Shown here one piece after another: positions 17,444 through 24,173 of a stretch of 26,344 nt of DNA (the first letter of the stretch is position 1; each line of letters opens with the position of its first letter). The notes under the pieces were generated by a model that had not been told where the DNA came from, did no database searches, and was given only the letters and a program-made list of their open reading frames with translations. Location of the stretch: positions 12,138-38,481 of the forward strand of contig DINI01000027.1 in the NCBI GenBank assembly GCA_002426755.1, written 5' to 3'. The position numbers were made by a program, and so were the translations under genes. This stretch comes from Flavobacteriaceae bacterium UBA5544 (GTDB lineage Bacteria; Bacteroidota; Bacteroidia; Flavobacteriales; Flavobacteriaceae).

Positions 17444-17480
17444 AATTGTTAATTGTTAATTGTTAATTGTTAATTGTCAA
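17444..17480 (+). repeat. Heptamer tandem array B, AATTGTT units abutting the radC stop
   Basis: Four AATTGTT units and one AATTGTC (17444-17478) follow array A after a 14-bp linker containing AGATAAAA. The array runs directly into the radC stop codon (17481-17483, minus strand), so the tail of the radC transcript consists of this repeat. Confidence 0.95.
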
Positions 17481-18179
17481 TTATAACCACCCTTCATCTG
17501 CAAAGCTAAAATACGCCTTTTCCGTAATGATCAGATGGTCAAGGACTTTAATATCCAGACTTTCAGAGGCGGTTTTTAGTTTTTGGGTAATCTGTTTATC
17601 GGCCTCACTTGGCTTTAGGGTACCTGACGGATGGTTATGTGCCAGAATAAGGCCAACAGCACCTACTTCGATGGCGGTTTTCATTACCAGACGGACATCG
17701 ACGAGTGTTCCTGTGATGCCGCCTTTGCTCAATTGGTTTTTATGGATGACTTTATTTGAATTGTTCAAATAGACAATCCAGAATTCTTCATGTGGCAATT
17801 CTCCAATAATTGGCTGCATCAACTCAAACACCGAATGGCTCGATTCGATTTTCTTTTGTTGCAAGGCCTCTTCTCCCCTACGTCTCCTCCCTAATTCCAA
17901 CGCTGCTACTATTGATATAGCTTTTGCTTCGCCTATGCCCTTAAATTCCATCAACTGTTTTATGGATAGTTTCCCAAGTGCGCTCAAATTATTGTTGGTA
18001 CTTGCCAAAATGCGTTTGCACAAATCTACGGCGCTTTCATTCCTGCTCCCCGAACCAATCAATATAGCCACCAACTCGGCATCGCTTAAGGCATCTTTGC
18101 CTTTATTGAGAAGCTTCTCACGAGGCCTGTCGTCTTCAGACCACTGCTTGATGGAAAAAGAAGGCTGTTTTTCTGACAT
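17481..18179 (-). CDS. radC: RadC family JAB1/MPN-domain protein
   Basis: The 232-residue protein is of the RadC/UPF0758 family. A helix-hairpin-helix-like DNA-binding segment (KGIGEAKAISIVAALELGRR, 80-99) precedes the JAB1/MPN metal-binding domain. That domain has the signature HNHPSG (His181, His183), Asp194 in the following helix, and the glutamate of PHEEFW near 131-132. The start MSEKQPSFSIKQW and the ending FADEGWL are typical, so the protein is complete although repeats touch its stop codon. The historical link to DNA repair is weak. A metal-dependent isopeptidase/nuclease-like role linked to mobile DNA has been proposed for the family. It is divergent from the DUF1569 gene across a 54-bp gap. 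Confidence 0.94.
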   Translation of the reverse strand: MSEKQPSFSIKQWSEDDRPREKLLNKGKDALSDAELVAILIGSGSRNESAVDLCKRILASTNNNLSALGKLSIKQLMEFKGIGEAKAISIVAALELGRRRRGEEALQQKKIESSHSVFELMQPIIGELPHEEFWIVYLNNSNKVIHKNQLSKGGITGTLVDVRLVMKTAIEVGAVGLILAHNHPSGTLKPSEADKQITQKLKTASESLDIKVLDHLIITEKAYFSFADEGWL

Positions 18180-18233
18180 AAGATAATTATAAAAATTGTA
18201 AATTTCAGAACGAATTCTTTTAATAGCAATATT

Positions 18234-18686
18234 ATGAAATCTTTATTTGATTCTGACACACATCAAGAGGTTTTAAAGCGCATTGAGCAACTCGACGAAC
18301 ACAAACAGCCACTTTGGGGAAAAATGACCGTTGCCGAAATGCTCAACCATAGCCAACGCCCTTTGAAAGTTGCCAATGGACGTATGACATTTACCGAAAG
18401 TCCCAATGCCTTCATGCGACTGATATTCAGATTTTATAAACAAGAAATGTACAATGACAAGCCTTGGAAACAAAACCTTCCTACGGTGAAGGATTTTAAG
18501 GTGGAGGCGTATGATTCGATTGACAAGGAAAAGGAAAAACTGATAGAATGTGTGAACGAATTCCAAAAAAAAGATCTGAACCTGCATTGGCCAAAGCATC
18601 CGTTCTTTGGGGAATTTACCACGGACCAATGGGGAAAGATGCAGTACAAACATCTGGACCATCATTTGCGGCAGTTTGGGGTTTAG
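18234..18686 (+). CDS. DUF1569 (DinB-like fold) family protein
   Basis: The 150-residue cytosolic protein fits the DUF1569 family, related in fold to DinB/YfiT four-helix metal proteins. Candidate metal-binding histidines occur in AEMLNHSQRPLKV (His39) and in the C-terminal QYKHLDHHLRQFG. GKMTVAEMLNH and PWKQNLPTVKDFKVEAYD are family-like segments. It is preceded by an AT-rich 54-bp gap shared with radC. Its stop TAG is itself the first three bases of a TAGACGG heptamer, so the repeat array starts exactly at the gene end. The biochemical function is unknown; thiol-dependent or metal-dependent transferase activity is only suggested by the fold. Confidence 0.85.
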   Translation: MKSLFDSDTHQEVLKRIEQLDEHKQPLWGKMTVAEMLNHSQRPLKVANGRMTFTESPNAFMRLIFRFYKQEMYNDKPWKQNLPTVKDFKVEAYDSIDKEKEKLIECVNEFQKKDLNLHWPKHPFFGEFTTDQWGKMQYKHLDHHLRQFGV

Positions 18687-18742
18687 ACGGGTGACGACGG
18701 TAGACGGTAGACGGTTGATGGTTGACGGTTGACGGTAGATAA
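18684..18742 (+). repeat. Heptamer array A', TAGACGG/TTGACGG units
   Basis: A TAGACGG unit overlaps the upstream stop codon (18684-18690). After a 10-bp irregular piece there are TAGACGG twice, TTGATGG, TTGACGG twice and TAGATAA (18701-18742) in one 7-bp phase. The unit is the same family as the GTTGACN array at 17321, in the same + strand orientation. Confidence 0.93.
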
Positions 18743-18751
18743 TAAAAACAA

Positions 18752-18847
18752 ATTATTCATTATTCATTATTCATTATTTATTATTCATTATTCATTATCA
18801 ATTGTTAATTGTTAATTGTAAATTGTAAATTGTAAATTGTACATTAA
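18752..18847 (+). repeat. Phase-locked heptamer arrays ATTATTC then ATTGTTA/ATTGTAA, reaching a start codon
   Basis: Thirteen 7-bp units run without a break in period from 18752 to 18842. They are ATTATTC three times, ATTATTT, ATTATTC twice, ATTATCA, ATTGTTA twice, ATTGTAA three times and ATTGTAC. The next heptamer ATTAAAT already contains the first two bases of the PaiB-like gene's ATG (18848). The whole ribosome-approach region of that gene is therefore repeat sequence. Confidence 0.96.
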
Positions 18848-19438
18848 ATGACTTATCCACCACCACACCATCAAGATGACACCAAAGCACATTTATTAGA
18901 GGTCATTAAGAGCTATCCATTGGCTACCTTGATTTCTGTGAAGGATGATGAGCCATTGGTAACCCATCTACCCTTAATTTATACCGATGGTAAATTGGTA
19001 GGGCATATCGATACATTTAATCCGCAGGCGGAACTGATGAAAGATGGGCATAACGTCAGCATCATTTTTTCGGGGCCGCAATGTTATATTTCACCCAGCG
19101 TTTATAGTACTACACAGTTACCAACATGGAACTATGTCAAGGTCCATTTAAAAGGAACGGTACAAGCGATTGACGATCCGGAGGCTGTAAAACAATCCAT
19201 CGTAAGCATGACGGAACAATTGGAAGCACCAGAGCATAAATTCAAGCTACCTTTGGACCATGCCCGAATGCATGCATTGATTGATTATATTAAGGGTTTT
19301 GAAATCACCATCACCCATTGGGAAGGCAAGTTTAAACTTTCACAGGATAAAAACCCAAAAGACATTCGACTTGCAAGAGCCGAACTCATAAGAGCCAATC
19401 AACAAAGTATTGAAGCGTTTTTGGAGCGCATATTTTAA
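18848..19438 (+). CDS. PaiB-like FMN-binding protein
   Basis: The 196-residue protein of the PaiB/FMN-binding split-barrel family is annotated as negative transcriptional regulator after Bacillus PaiB. The family landmarks are clear: MTYPPPHHQDD at the start, VTHLPLIY (38-45), GHIDTFNPQ (52-60), GPQCYISPSVY (76-86), TWNYVKVHLKG (93-103) and near the C-terminus GKFKLSQDK. These form the flavin-binding barrel and dimer interface. Family knowledge supports flavin binding; a regulatory role in this organism is not shown by the sequence. It is followed after 14 bp by the DUF2007 gene and is probably first in a three-gene operon. Its upstream region consists of 7-bp repeats. Confidence 0.9.
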   Translation: MTYPPPHHQDDTKAHLLEVIKSYPLATLISVKDDEPLVTHLPLIYTDGKLVGHIDTFNPQAELMKDGHNVSIIFSGPQCYISPSVYSTTQLPTWNYVKVHLKGTVQAIDDPEAVKQSIVSMTEQLEAPEHKFKLPLDHARMHALIDYIKGFEITITHWEGKFKLSQDKNPKDIRLARAELIRANQQSIEAFLERIF

Positions 19439-19452
19439 TTTATAAACACATT

Positions 19453-19668
19453 ATGACTATGGAAGACAATAGAAAGAAAGTATTTTCAGGCACCTCACAC
19501 GTACAGGCCATGGGATTTAGAAATGCATTGACTGAAGCTGGCATTACCTACCACGAACTTGATAAATCGGACTCTTCATATGTTGGGCTCTTTGACGAAA
19601 TACAGATTTATGTAGATGCCAAAGATGAAGCTGCCGCCTTGGACGTTTTAAAGGCTTTAAAATATTAA
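19453..19668 (+). CDS. DUF2007 small protein (putative signal-transducing family)
   Basis: The 71-residue cytosolic protein resembles DUF2007. KVFSGTSHVQAMGFRNALTE is the typical first strand and helix, then AGITYHELDKSD, and FDEIQIYVDAKDEAAALDVL is the second strand-helix unit. The start may be the second ATG at 19459, which removes two residues only. The fold is ferredoxin-like, related to small regulatory domains. The family name 'signal transducing' is a prediction without demonstrated function. It lies between the PaiB-like and DUF486 genes with gaps of 14 and 26 bp. Confidence 0.85.
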   Translation: MTMEDNRKKVFSGTSHVQAMGFRNALTEAGITYHELDKSDSSYVGLFDEIQIYVDAKDEAAALDVLKALKY

Positions 19669-19694
19669 TGATAGGTCAGTAAGTCTTCTGTATC

Positions 19695-20063
19695 GTGAAA
19701 GCGTTTGCTACCGTCGGCCTGCTGATATTGAGTAATATCTTCATGACCATTGCCTGGTATGGGCATTTAAAATTTGCAGAATGGAAATGGTTCAACAAAC
19801 TGGGACTCATTGCCATTATCCTCATCAGTTGGGGCATTGCCCTGTTTGAATATATGTTTCAGGTGCCTGCCAATAAGATTGGGTTTAAGGGCAATGAAGG
19901 CCCATTTACATTGATACAGCTAAAAGTAATACAGGAAGTCATTACCCTATCTGTGTTTGCCATTTTTACTCTTTTGGTCTTCAAAACAGAAACCTTCCGT
20001 ACCAATCACATTATTTCTTTTATCTTCTTGGTATTGGCGGTGTATTTTATGTTTAAGAAGTAA
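19695..20063 (+). CDS. DUF486 (DMT-superfamily-like) small membrane protein
   Basis: The 122-residue integral membrane protein has four predicted helices at about residues 4-22, 36-54, 78-98 and 104-119. SNIFMTIAWYGHLKF near the N-terminus and FEYMFQVPANKIGF in the middle are diagnostic of DUF486. The start is a GTG codon (19695-19697); the family usually begins only a few residues before this helix, so GTG is the best choice. The distant relation to drug/metabolite transporters suggests transport of a small compound, but nothing specific is known. It ends 6 bp before the convergent lipoprotein gene. Confidence 0.9.
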   Translation: MKAFATVGLLILSNIFMTIAWYGHLKFAEWKWFNKLGLIAIILISWGIALFEYMFQVPANKIGFKGNEGPFTLIQLKVIQEVITLSVFAIFTLLVFKTETFRTNHIISFIFLVLAVYFMFKK

Positions 20064-20069
20064 AAAGCA

Positions 20070-20711
20070 TTATTGAACTGTATGAGAGATCAAAACTCGT
20101 GTAATGCTTGGCAAAGATTGAGAAACAAAGCTTGAAGTATCATAGACTAGCCCTGTACCATCAACATATACAAAGGTATCTATGCCTGGTAACTGCCCTC
20201 CGTCCGCATCACGGGCATACCGCTCTGAATACATACCAGTAAATGTCACTGGTCCCACCACGACATCGGTCAAATTAGGTTGCAACGTTTCATAAATAGT
20301 AATGCCAGCATTGGTTGAAACCATACGTTCTTCGTAGTCAGAATTAGTGAATTTTATGCTACCATCACTCCGGACCAGATATCCTAAAGAATCGCGAAGT
20401 AATTCAAAATGTTCTCCATTGGGATTACAGAACGTAATATGTTCTTCATTACCTGTGGTATAAGTTCTAAATCTATAATAGGTCTTTCCATTAAAGGTCT
20501 CTGTACCAACTATACTAACAGAGTCAATTACTCCAGTATCTAAATAATTATCGGTGCCTGGATTGTACTTATTATTTTGGTACACCCATTCATTTCCAAC
20601 GGTTAGTGCATAAAAATTATCAGCATCTGGTGGTTGCGGTGAGCTATCGTCATTAGAATTACAACAAAAGATAAGGGCAAAAAAAGGCAGTAAAATGAGT
20701 GAACGTTTCAT
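20070..20711 (-). CDS. Putative lipoprotein, function unknown
   Basis: The 213-residue reading starts at the ATG at 20711, chosen because it places a lipoprotein signal (MKRSLILLPFFALIFCC) at the N-terminus. A longer in-frame reading to 20816 would add 35 residues in front of the signal and is unlikely. The lipidated cysteine is residue 16 or 17, followed by NSNDDSSPQ, an acidic surface-export type. The mature protein begins with FYALTVGNEWVYQNNKY and is beta-rich with many aromatic residues, a pattern frequent in flavobacterial surface lipoproteins that open with 'GNxWxY'. No enzyme motif was recognised. It is convergent with the DUF486 gene. Confidence 0.8.
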   Translation of the reverse strand: MKRSLILLPFFALIFCCNSNDDSSPQPPDADNFYALTVGNEWVYQNNKYNPGTDNYLDTGVIDSVSIVGTETFNGKTYYRFRTYTTGNEEHITFCNPNGEHFELLRDSLGYLVRSDGSIKFTNSDYEERMVSTNAGITIYETLQPNLTDVVVGPVTFTGMYSERYARDADGGQLPGIDTFVYVDGTGLVYDTSSFVSQSLPSITRVLISHTVQ

Positions 20712-20871
20712 AAATAATGGTTTAGTTAATACATAAAACGTAATGGTGCCTAATAATCTCCTTGGTTTGGTTTGATATTTCATTAACGTGACAATTCTTA
20801 CTTTAGTATATGGCATTGGCGCTTATTTTTAGATGAAAAACAATATACATACAATTCTTTATAAAAATGAC

Positions 20872-20879
20872 TAACTTTA
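20872..20879 (+). promoter_or_regulatory. Possible -7 element of the dienelactone hydrolase operon
   Basis: TAACTTTA (followed by G) matches TAnnTTTG except at the last base and lies 21 bp before the ATG at 20901. The same octamer occurs upstream of the HTH gene at 23733-23740. No TTG is found at the right distance, so the call is weak. Confidence 0.3.
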
Positions 20880-20900
20880 GAATCATCAAAATCTCATGCC

Positions 20901-21788
20901 ATGAAACCACTAAAAAAAGAAGACATCAACCAAGAGGTGTTTGACCTCTACGACGATTATGCCCATAACAAACTCAACCGCCGACAGTTTGTTGAAAAAC
21001 TATCTTTATATGCCATTGGTGGCCTAACCGTAGGCTCCTTATTGAGCTTTATGTCTCCTGACTACGTCACTACCTTGCTCGTCGCAAAAGACGACCCTCG
21101 TTTGGATTCCGACTATATCACCTACGACTCCCCGAAAGGTGGTGGGACCATTAAGGCGCTTTTGTCCACACCCAAAGACATGACCGGCAAACTCCCAGGT
21201 GTGATTGTGGTCCATGAGAACCGCGGTTTGAATCCTTATATTGAAGATGTGGGCCGTCAGACCGCTTTGGCTGGTTTTATCAGCATTGCTCCCGATGCCC
21301 TATCGCCACTTGGTGGTTATCCTGGGAACGATGACGACGGTAGGGAGTTGCAAAAACAACGCGACCGCAATGAGATGCTCCAAGATTTCATAGCTGCTTT
21401 TGATTACCTTAAAAACCATAAGGATTGCAATGGCAACATTGGTGTCGTTGGCTTCTGCTTTGGTGGCTGGATATCGAATATGATGGCCGTGAACGTACCT
21501 GACCTAAAAGCCGCTGTGCCTTTTTACGGTGGACAACCCACTGCCGAAGAAACCGCCCAGATACAAGCACCATTACTGATTCATTATGCCGAACTCGATA
21601 CACGCGTCAACGAAGGTTGGCCTGATTATGAAGCGGCTTTAAAAGCAAATGACAAGGCATATACGGTTCATTTTTATCCTGGAGTCAACCACGGATTCCA
21701 TAATACGACCACGCCCCGTTATGATAAACCTGCTGCGGAATTGGCTTGGGAGCGTACCATCGCCTTCTTTAAGGAAAAGCTGGTATAA
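20901..21788 (+). CDS. Dienelactone hydrolase family protein with Tat-like N-terminus
   Basis: The 295-residue alpha/beta hydrolase has the DLH Cys-Asp-His triad: Cys186 in the nucleophile elbow GFCFGG, Asp233 in AELDTRVN and His264 in GVNHGF. HENRGLNPYIEDVGRQTAL (about 110-128) matches the DLH oxyanion region. The N-terminus is longer than in cytosolic carboxymethylenebutenolidase. A charged stretch is followed by NRRQFVEKL (Arg27-Arg28) and a hydrophobic helix (about 36-51), which suggests Tat export or membrane anchoring. The VOC gene starts 2 bp after its stop and a permease follows, so it heads a three-gene operon. The substrate is probably a lactone or ester, but this is inferred from the family. 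Confidence 0.88.
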   Translation: MKPLKKEDINQEVFDLYDDYAHNKLNRRQFVEKLSLYAIGGLTVGSLLSFMSPDYVTTLLVAKDDPRLDSDYITYDSPKGGGTIKALLSTPKDMTGKLPGVIVVHENRGLNPYIEDVGRQTALAGFISIAPDALSPLGGYPGNDDDGRELQKQRDRNEMLQDFIAAFDYLKNHKDCNGNIGVVGFCFGGWISNMMAVNVPDLKAAVPFYGGQPTAEETAQIQAPLLIHYAELDTRVNEGWPDYEAALKANDKAYTVHFYPGVNHGFHNTTTPRYDKPAAELAWERTIAFFKEKLV

Positions 21789-21790
21789 GA

Positions 21791-22285
21791 ATGGAAAACG
21801 AGTACACCATTCCTGCCGAAACCAGAATTGGCCATGTGCACCTGAAAGTCTCTGACCTGAAACGCTCACTGGACTTTTATTGTGGTCTGCTGGGTTTTGA
21901 AGTTACCGCACATTATGGCGACCAAGCGGCTTTTATTTCTGCTGGTGGTTACCATCACCATATTGGGTTAAATACTTGGCATAGTAAAGGTATGCCTCCA
22001 GCGCCTGTAAATAGTGTAGGGCTTTACCATACCGCTATTGTATATCCAACCCGAAAAGACCTAGCCACCATGTATGGGCGATTACGTACGGCCGATTATC
22101 CTTTGACGGGTGCCAGTGACCACGGCGTATCAGAAGCCTTATACCTCAACGACCCTGATGGGAACGGTGTGGAGCTTTATTGGGACCGACCCAAAGACCT
22201 TTGGCCGCACGATGCTTATGGCAACCTTATCATGTACACGCGGTTTTTGGATTTAAATGTCCTGCTTTTGGAATTAAACACTTAA
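21791..22285 (+). CDS. VOC-superfamily ring-cleavage dioxygenase-like protein (CatE type)
   Basis: The 164-residue vicinal-oxygen-chelate protein resembles CatE-type catechol 2,3-dioxygenases. Two beta-alpha-beta-beta-beta modules are seen, with likely metal ligands His15 (IGHVHLKVSDL), His80 (GLYHTAIVYP) and Glu128 (DPDGNGVELYWDRP). GGYHHHIGLNTW (52-63) and ASDHGVSEALYLND (108-121) are strongly CatE-like. Coupling with a dienelactone hydrolase fits meta- or lactone-type breakdown of aromatic or quinone compounds, though no other degradation enzyme is nearby. The gene is separated from its neighbours by 2 and 20 bp. It lacks the extra domain of large extradiol dioxygenases, so glyoxalase-like activity remains possible. 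Confidence 0.85.
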   Translation: MENEYTIPAETRIGHVHLKVSDLKRSLDFYCGLLGFEVTAHYGDQAAFISAGGYHHHIGLNTWHSKGMPPAPVNSVGLYHTAIVYPTRKDLATMYGRLRTADYPLTGASDHGVSEALYLNDPDGNGVELYWDRPKDLWPHDAYGNLIMYTRFLDLNVLLLELNT

Positions 22286-22305
22286 TACAATTATCCTAAA
22301 CTCTT

Positions 22306-23604
22306 ATGAAGGACCAATCTAGCACAAACGACCAAATAGACTTAAAGGAAGCCATTTCCATCGGGATTGGCGGTATGGTGGGTGGTGGTATTTTTGCAGT
22401 CTTGGGATTGGCAGTTGCCTTGGCAAAAGGTGGGACACCTATTTCTTTTTTGATTGCGGGCCTTATTGCGCTGTTGACTTCTTACAGTTACGTTAAGCTA
22501 TCCTTAAAATATCCGGACCGTGGTGGTACGGTCAAGTTTATCAACCAAGCGTTTGGTACGGGTGTCTTCAGCGGTGGTATCAATAATCTGCTTTGGGTAA
22601 GCTATATCATTATGTTGGCACTCTACGCCTCTGCTTTTGGCTCCTATGCACCCAATCTGCTGCAACTGACGGGTGATACCGCTATCGATTCCCATATCTA
22701 TGCGTCCTCCATTGTGATTATTGCGTCTGCCATCAACTATTATAGTGTGGCTGTGGTAGGCGCCATCGAGTCGTATGCGGTGATTATCAAATTGATTATT
22801 TTATTGGGCTTCGTGGGTTTTGGTATTTATGGGTTGATGGGCAATCCGCATGTGGAACAGCTCTCGCCTGCCAATTGGGAATCGTCCTTTAAACTGCTCA
22901 CCGCTGGCATGGTGATTTTTGTGGCGTACGAAGGTTTTGAACTCATTGCCAATGCGGCTCCCGATATCGTGAATCCGGAAAAGAACATTCCTAAAGCCTA
23001 TTATATTTCGGTGATTTTTGTCATTTTTCTGTATGTCATCATCGCCATAATAACGGTTGGCTCTTTAGAATTTAGCCAAATTGCCACCGCACAAGACTAC
23101 GTATTGGCAGAAGCCGCCAAACCCATGCTTGGCAAGGTAGGCTTTACCATCATCACCATTGCGGCTTTGATTTCTACGTTCTCCGCTATCAATGCTTCAC
23201 TTTATGGTGGCAGTAAAGTAAATTATGAAATTGCCGAAGATGATGAACTCCCACATGAATTTACACGCTCTTTGTGGAATAAACCCATAGGTTTAATGAT
23301 TACGGCCGTATTGACGCTTGTGTTGGTAAACACCCTACAGTTAGAAAGTATCTCTACCGCTGGAAGCGTGGGGTTTTTACTCATCTTTGCCACGGTCAAT
23401 TATGCGGGTTACAAACTTGCAAAGGACACCAAAAGCAAACGCAGCATTCCCTTGATGGGCTGTATGGCCTGCACCGTGGCGGTGATTGCCTTATTGGTGC
23501 AGCATTATTCCGAAAGCCCGATGGATGATTATATTGCACTAGGCATCATTGCCGCCTGTTTTGTGATGGAATATGTTTATAAGCGGTTTGAGAAAACCTC
23601 TTGA
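22306..23604 (+). CDS. APC-superfamily permease (amino acid/polyamine type)
   Basis: The 432-residue protein has about 12 predicted transmembrane helices. The first helix contains the unwound glycine-rich substrate site ISIGIGGMVGGGIFAVLG (about 17-34), characteristic of APC transporters, and helix 6 carries FVAYEGFELIANAAPDIVNPEKNIP-type sequence in two parts. Proton-coupled uptake or exchange of an amino acid or related organic compound is expected. The substrate cannot be told. It is the third gene of the DLH-VOC operon (20-bp gap), so it may import the compound handled by those enzymes. No terminator hairpin is obvious after its stop. Confidence 0.9.
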   Translation: MKDQSSTNDQIDLKEAISIGIGGMVGGGIFAVLGLAVALAKGGTPISFLIAGLIALLTSYSYVKLSLKYPDRGGTVKFINQAFGTGVFSGGINNLLWVSYIIMLALYASAFGSYAPNLLQLTGDTAIDSHIYASSIVIIASAINYYSVAVVGAIESYAVIIKLIILLGFVGFGIYGLMGNPHVEQLSPANWESSFKLLTAGMVIFVAYEGFELIANAAPDIVNPEKNIPKAYYISVIFVIFLYVIIAIITVGSLEFSQIATAQDYVLAEAAKPMLGKVGFTIITIAALISTFSAINASLYGGSKVNYEIAEDDELPHEFTRSLWNKPIGLMITAVLTLVLVNTLQLESISTAGSVGFLLIFATVNYAGYKLAKDTKSKRSIPLMGCMACTVAVIALLVQHYSESPMDDYIALGIIAACFVMEYVYKRFEKTS

Positions 23605-23754
23605 GACTGACAATTAGTTCTAGGATTACTTTTTCAGTATTTTAACGATAAAACGACACTTTTATCTGTTTAACTGTAAAATAATTTGGCAATTTCTTAC
23701 AACATATCAAAAAATTATATACATTCGTTATCTAACTTTAATCAATTGTCATTT

Positions 23755-24036
23755 ATGAAAAAAATCACTTCACGCAATGCGTTGGTAATTGAAACCAACA
23801 CCAGTACCAATTCAACCCTTATAATTCCAGACATTAAACGGGACAAGTGTTATAGCATCCCAGAAGTGGCGGAGTTGATGCGTGTCTGTCCACGCACTTT
23901 AAGGCGATGGAGAGAAAAAAATGAACTCCCTGCGGCAAAAATAGGTGGCACCGTCTTGTATCCTGCCGATTTGCTGCATGATATCCTGATGCGCGCGGTT
24001 CAAAATTCTGTTGATTCAAACAAAAAAGCACATTAA
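23755..24036 (+). CDS. Excisionase/MerR-like helix-turn-helix protein
   Basis: The 93-residue reading begins at the ATG at 23755. A longer reading uses a TTG at 23686 and adds 23 residues without conserved character, so ATG is preferred. The winged helix-turn-helix of the HTH_17/excisionase type occupies about 33-80: CYSIPEVAELMRVCPRTLRRW, then EKNELPAAKIGGTVLYPADLL. Such small proteins serve as recombination directionality factors or as DNA-binding regulators. A TAACTTTA element at 23733-23740 could be its -7 box. It lies about 1 kb from a tyrosine recombinase gene, the usual partner of an excisionase, but on the other side of the DUF6266 gene. A partner role is inference. Confidence 0.75.
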   Translation: MKKITSRNALVIETNTSTNSTLIIPDIKRDKCYSIPEVAELMRVCPRTLRRWREKNELPAAKIGGTVLYPADLLHDILMRAVQNSVDSNKKAH

Positions 24037-24086
24037 AAACCATTTTTATTCCCATGGTTGGACAGGACGTTAATCCTTGCAGATTG

Positions 24087-24151
24087 ACCTGTTCAATCAT
24101 TACAAAAACACAAACCGCTTGCTCTAACAGGTTTTGATAGGACAAGCGGTT
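24087..24151. terminator. Bidirectional hairpin with interleaved second stem between convergent genes
   Basis: A 9-bp perfect stem, AACCGCTTG (24113-24121) with CAAGCGGTT (24143-24151), has a 21-nt loop. On the minus strand it is followed by a T-rich run, so it can terminate the DUF6266 transcript, and possibly the HTH transcript from the other side. A second inverted pair, ACCTGTT (24087-24093) and AACAGGT (24126-24132), interleaves with the first stem. Confidence 0.55.
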
Positions 24152-24173
24152 GTTTATTCTGCAACGGTTGTGG

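Noticed and set aside
17321..17480. Heptamer array considered as a CRISPR array
   Set aside because: Units are 7 bp and directly adjacent, with no unique spacers and no cas genes nearby. It is a tandem repeat.
20712..20816. N-terminal extension of the minus-strand lipoprotein
   Set aside because: It would bury the lipoprotein signal 35 residues inside the protein. The ATG at 20711 gives a normal signal sequence.
23686..23754. TTG-initiated longer form of the HTH protein
   Set aside because: The added 23 residues look non-conserved and cover the likely promoter. An ATG is available at 23755.
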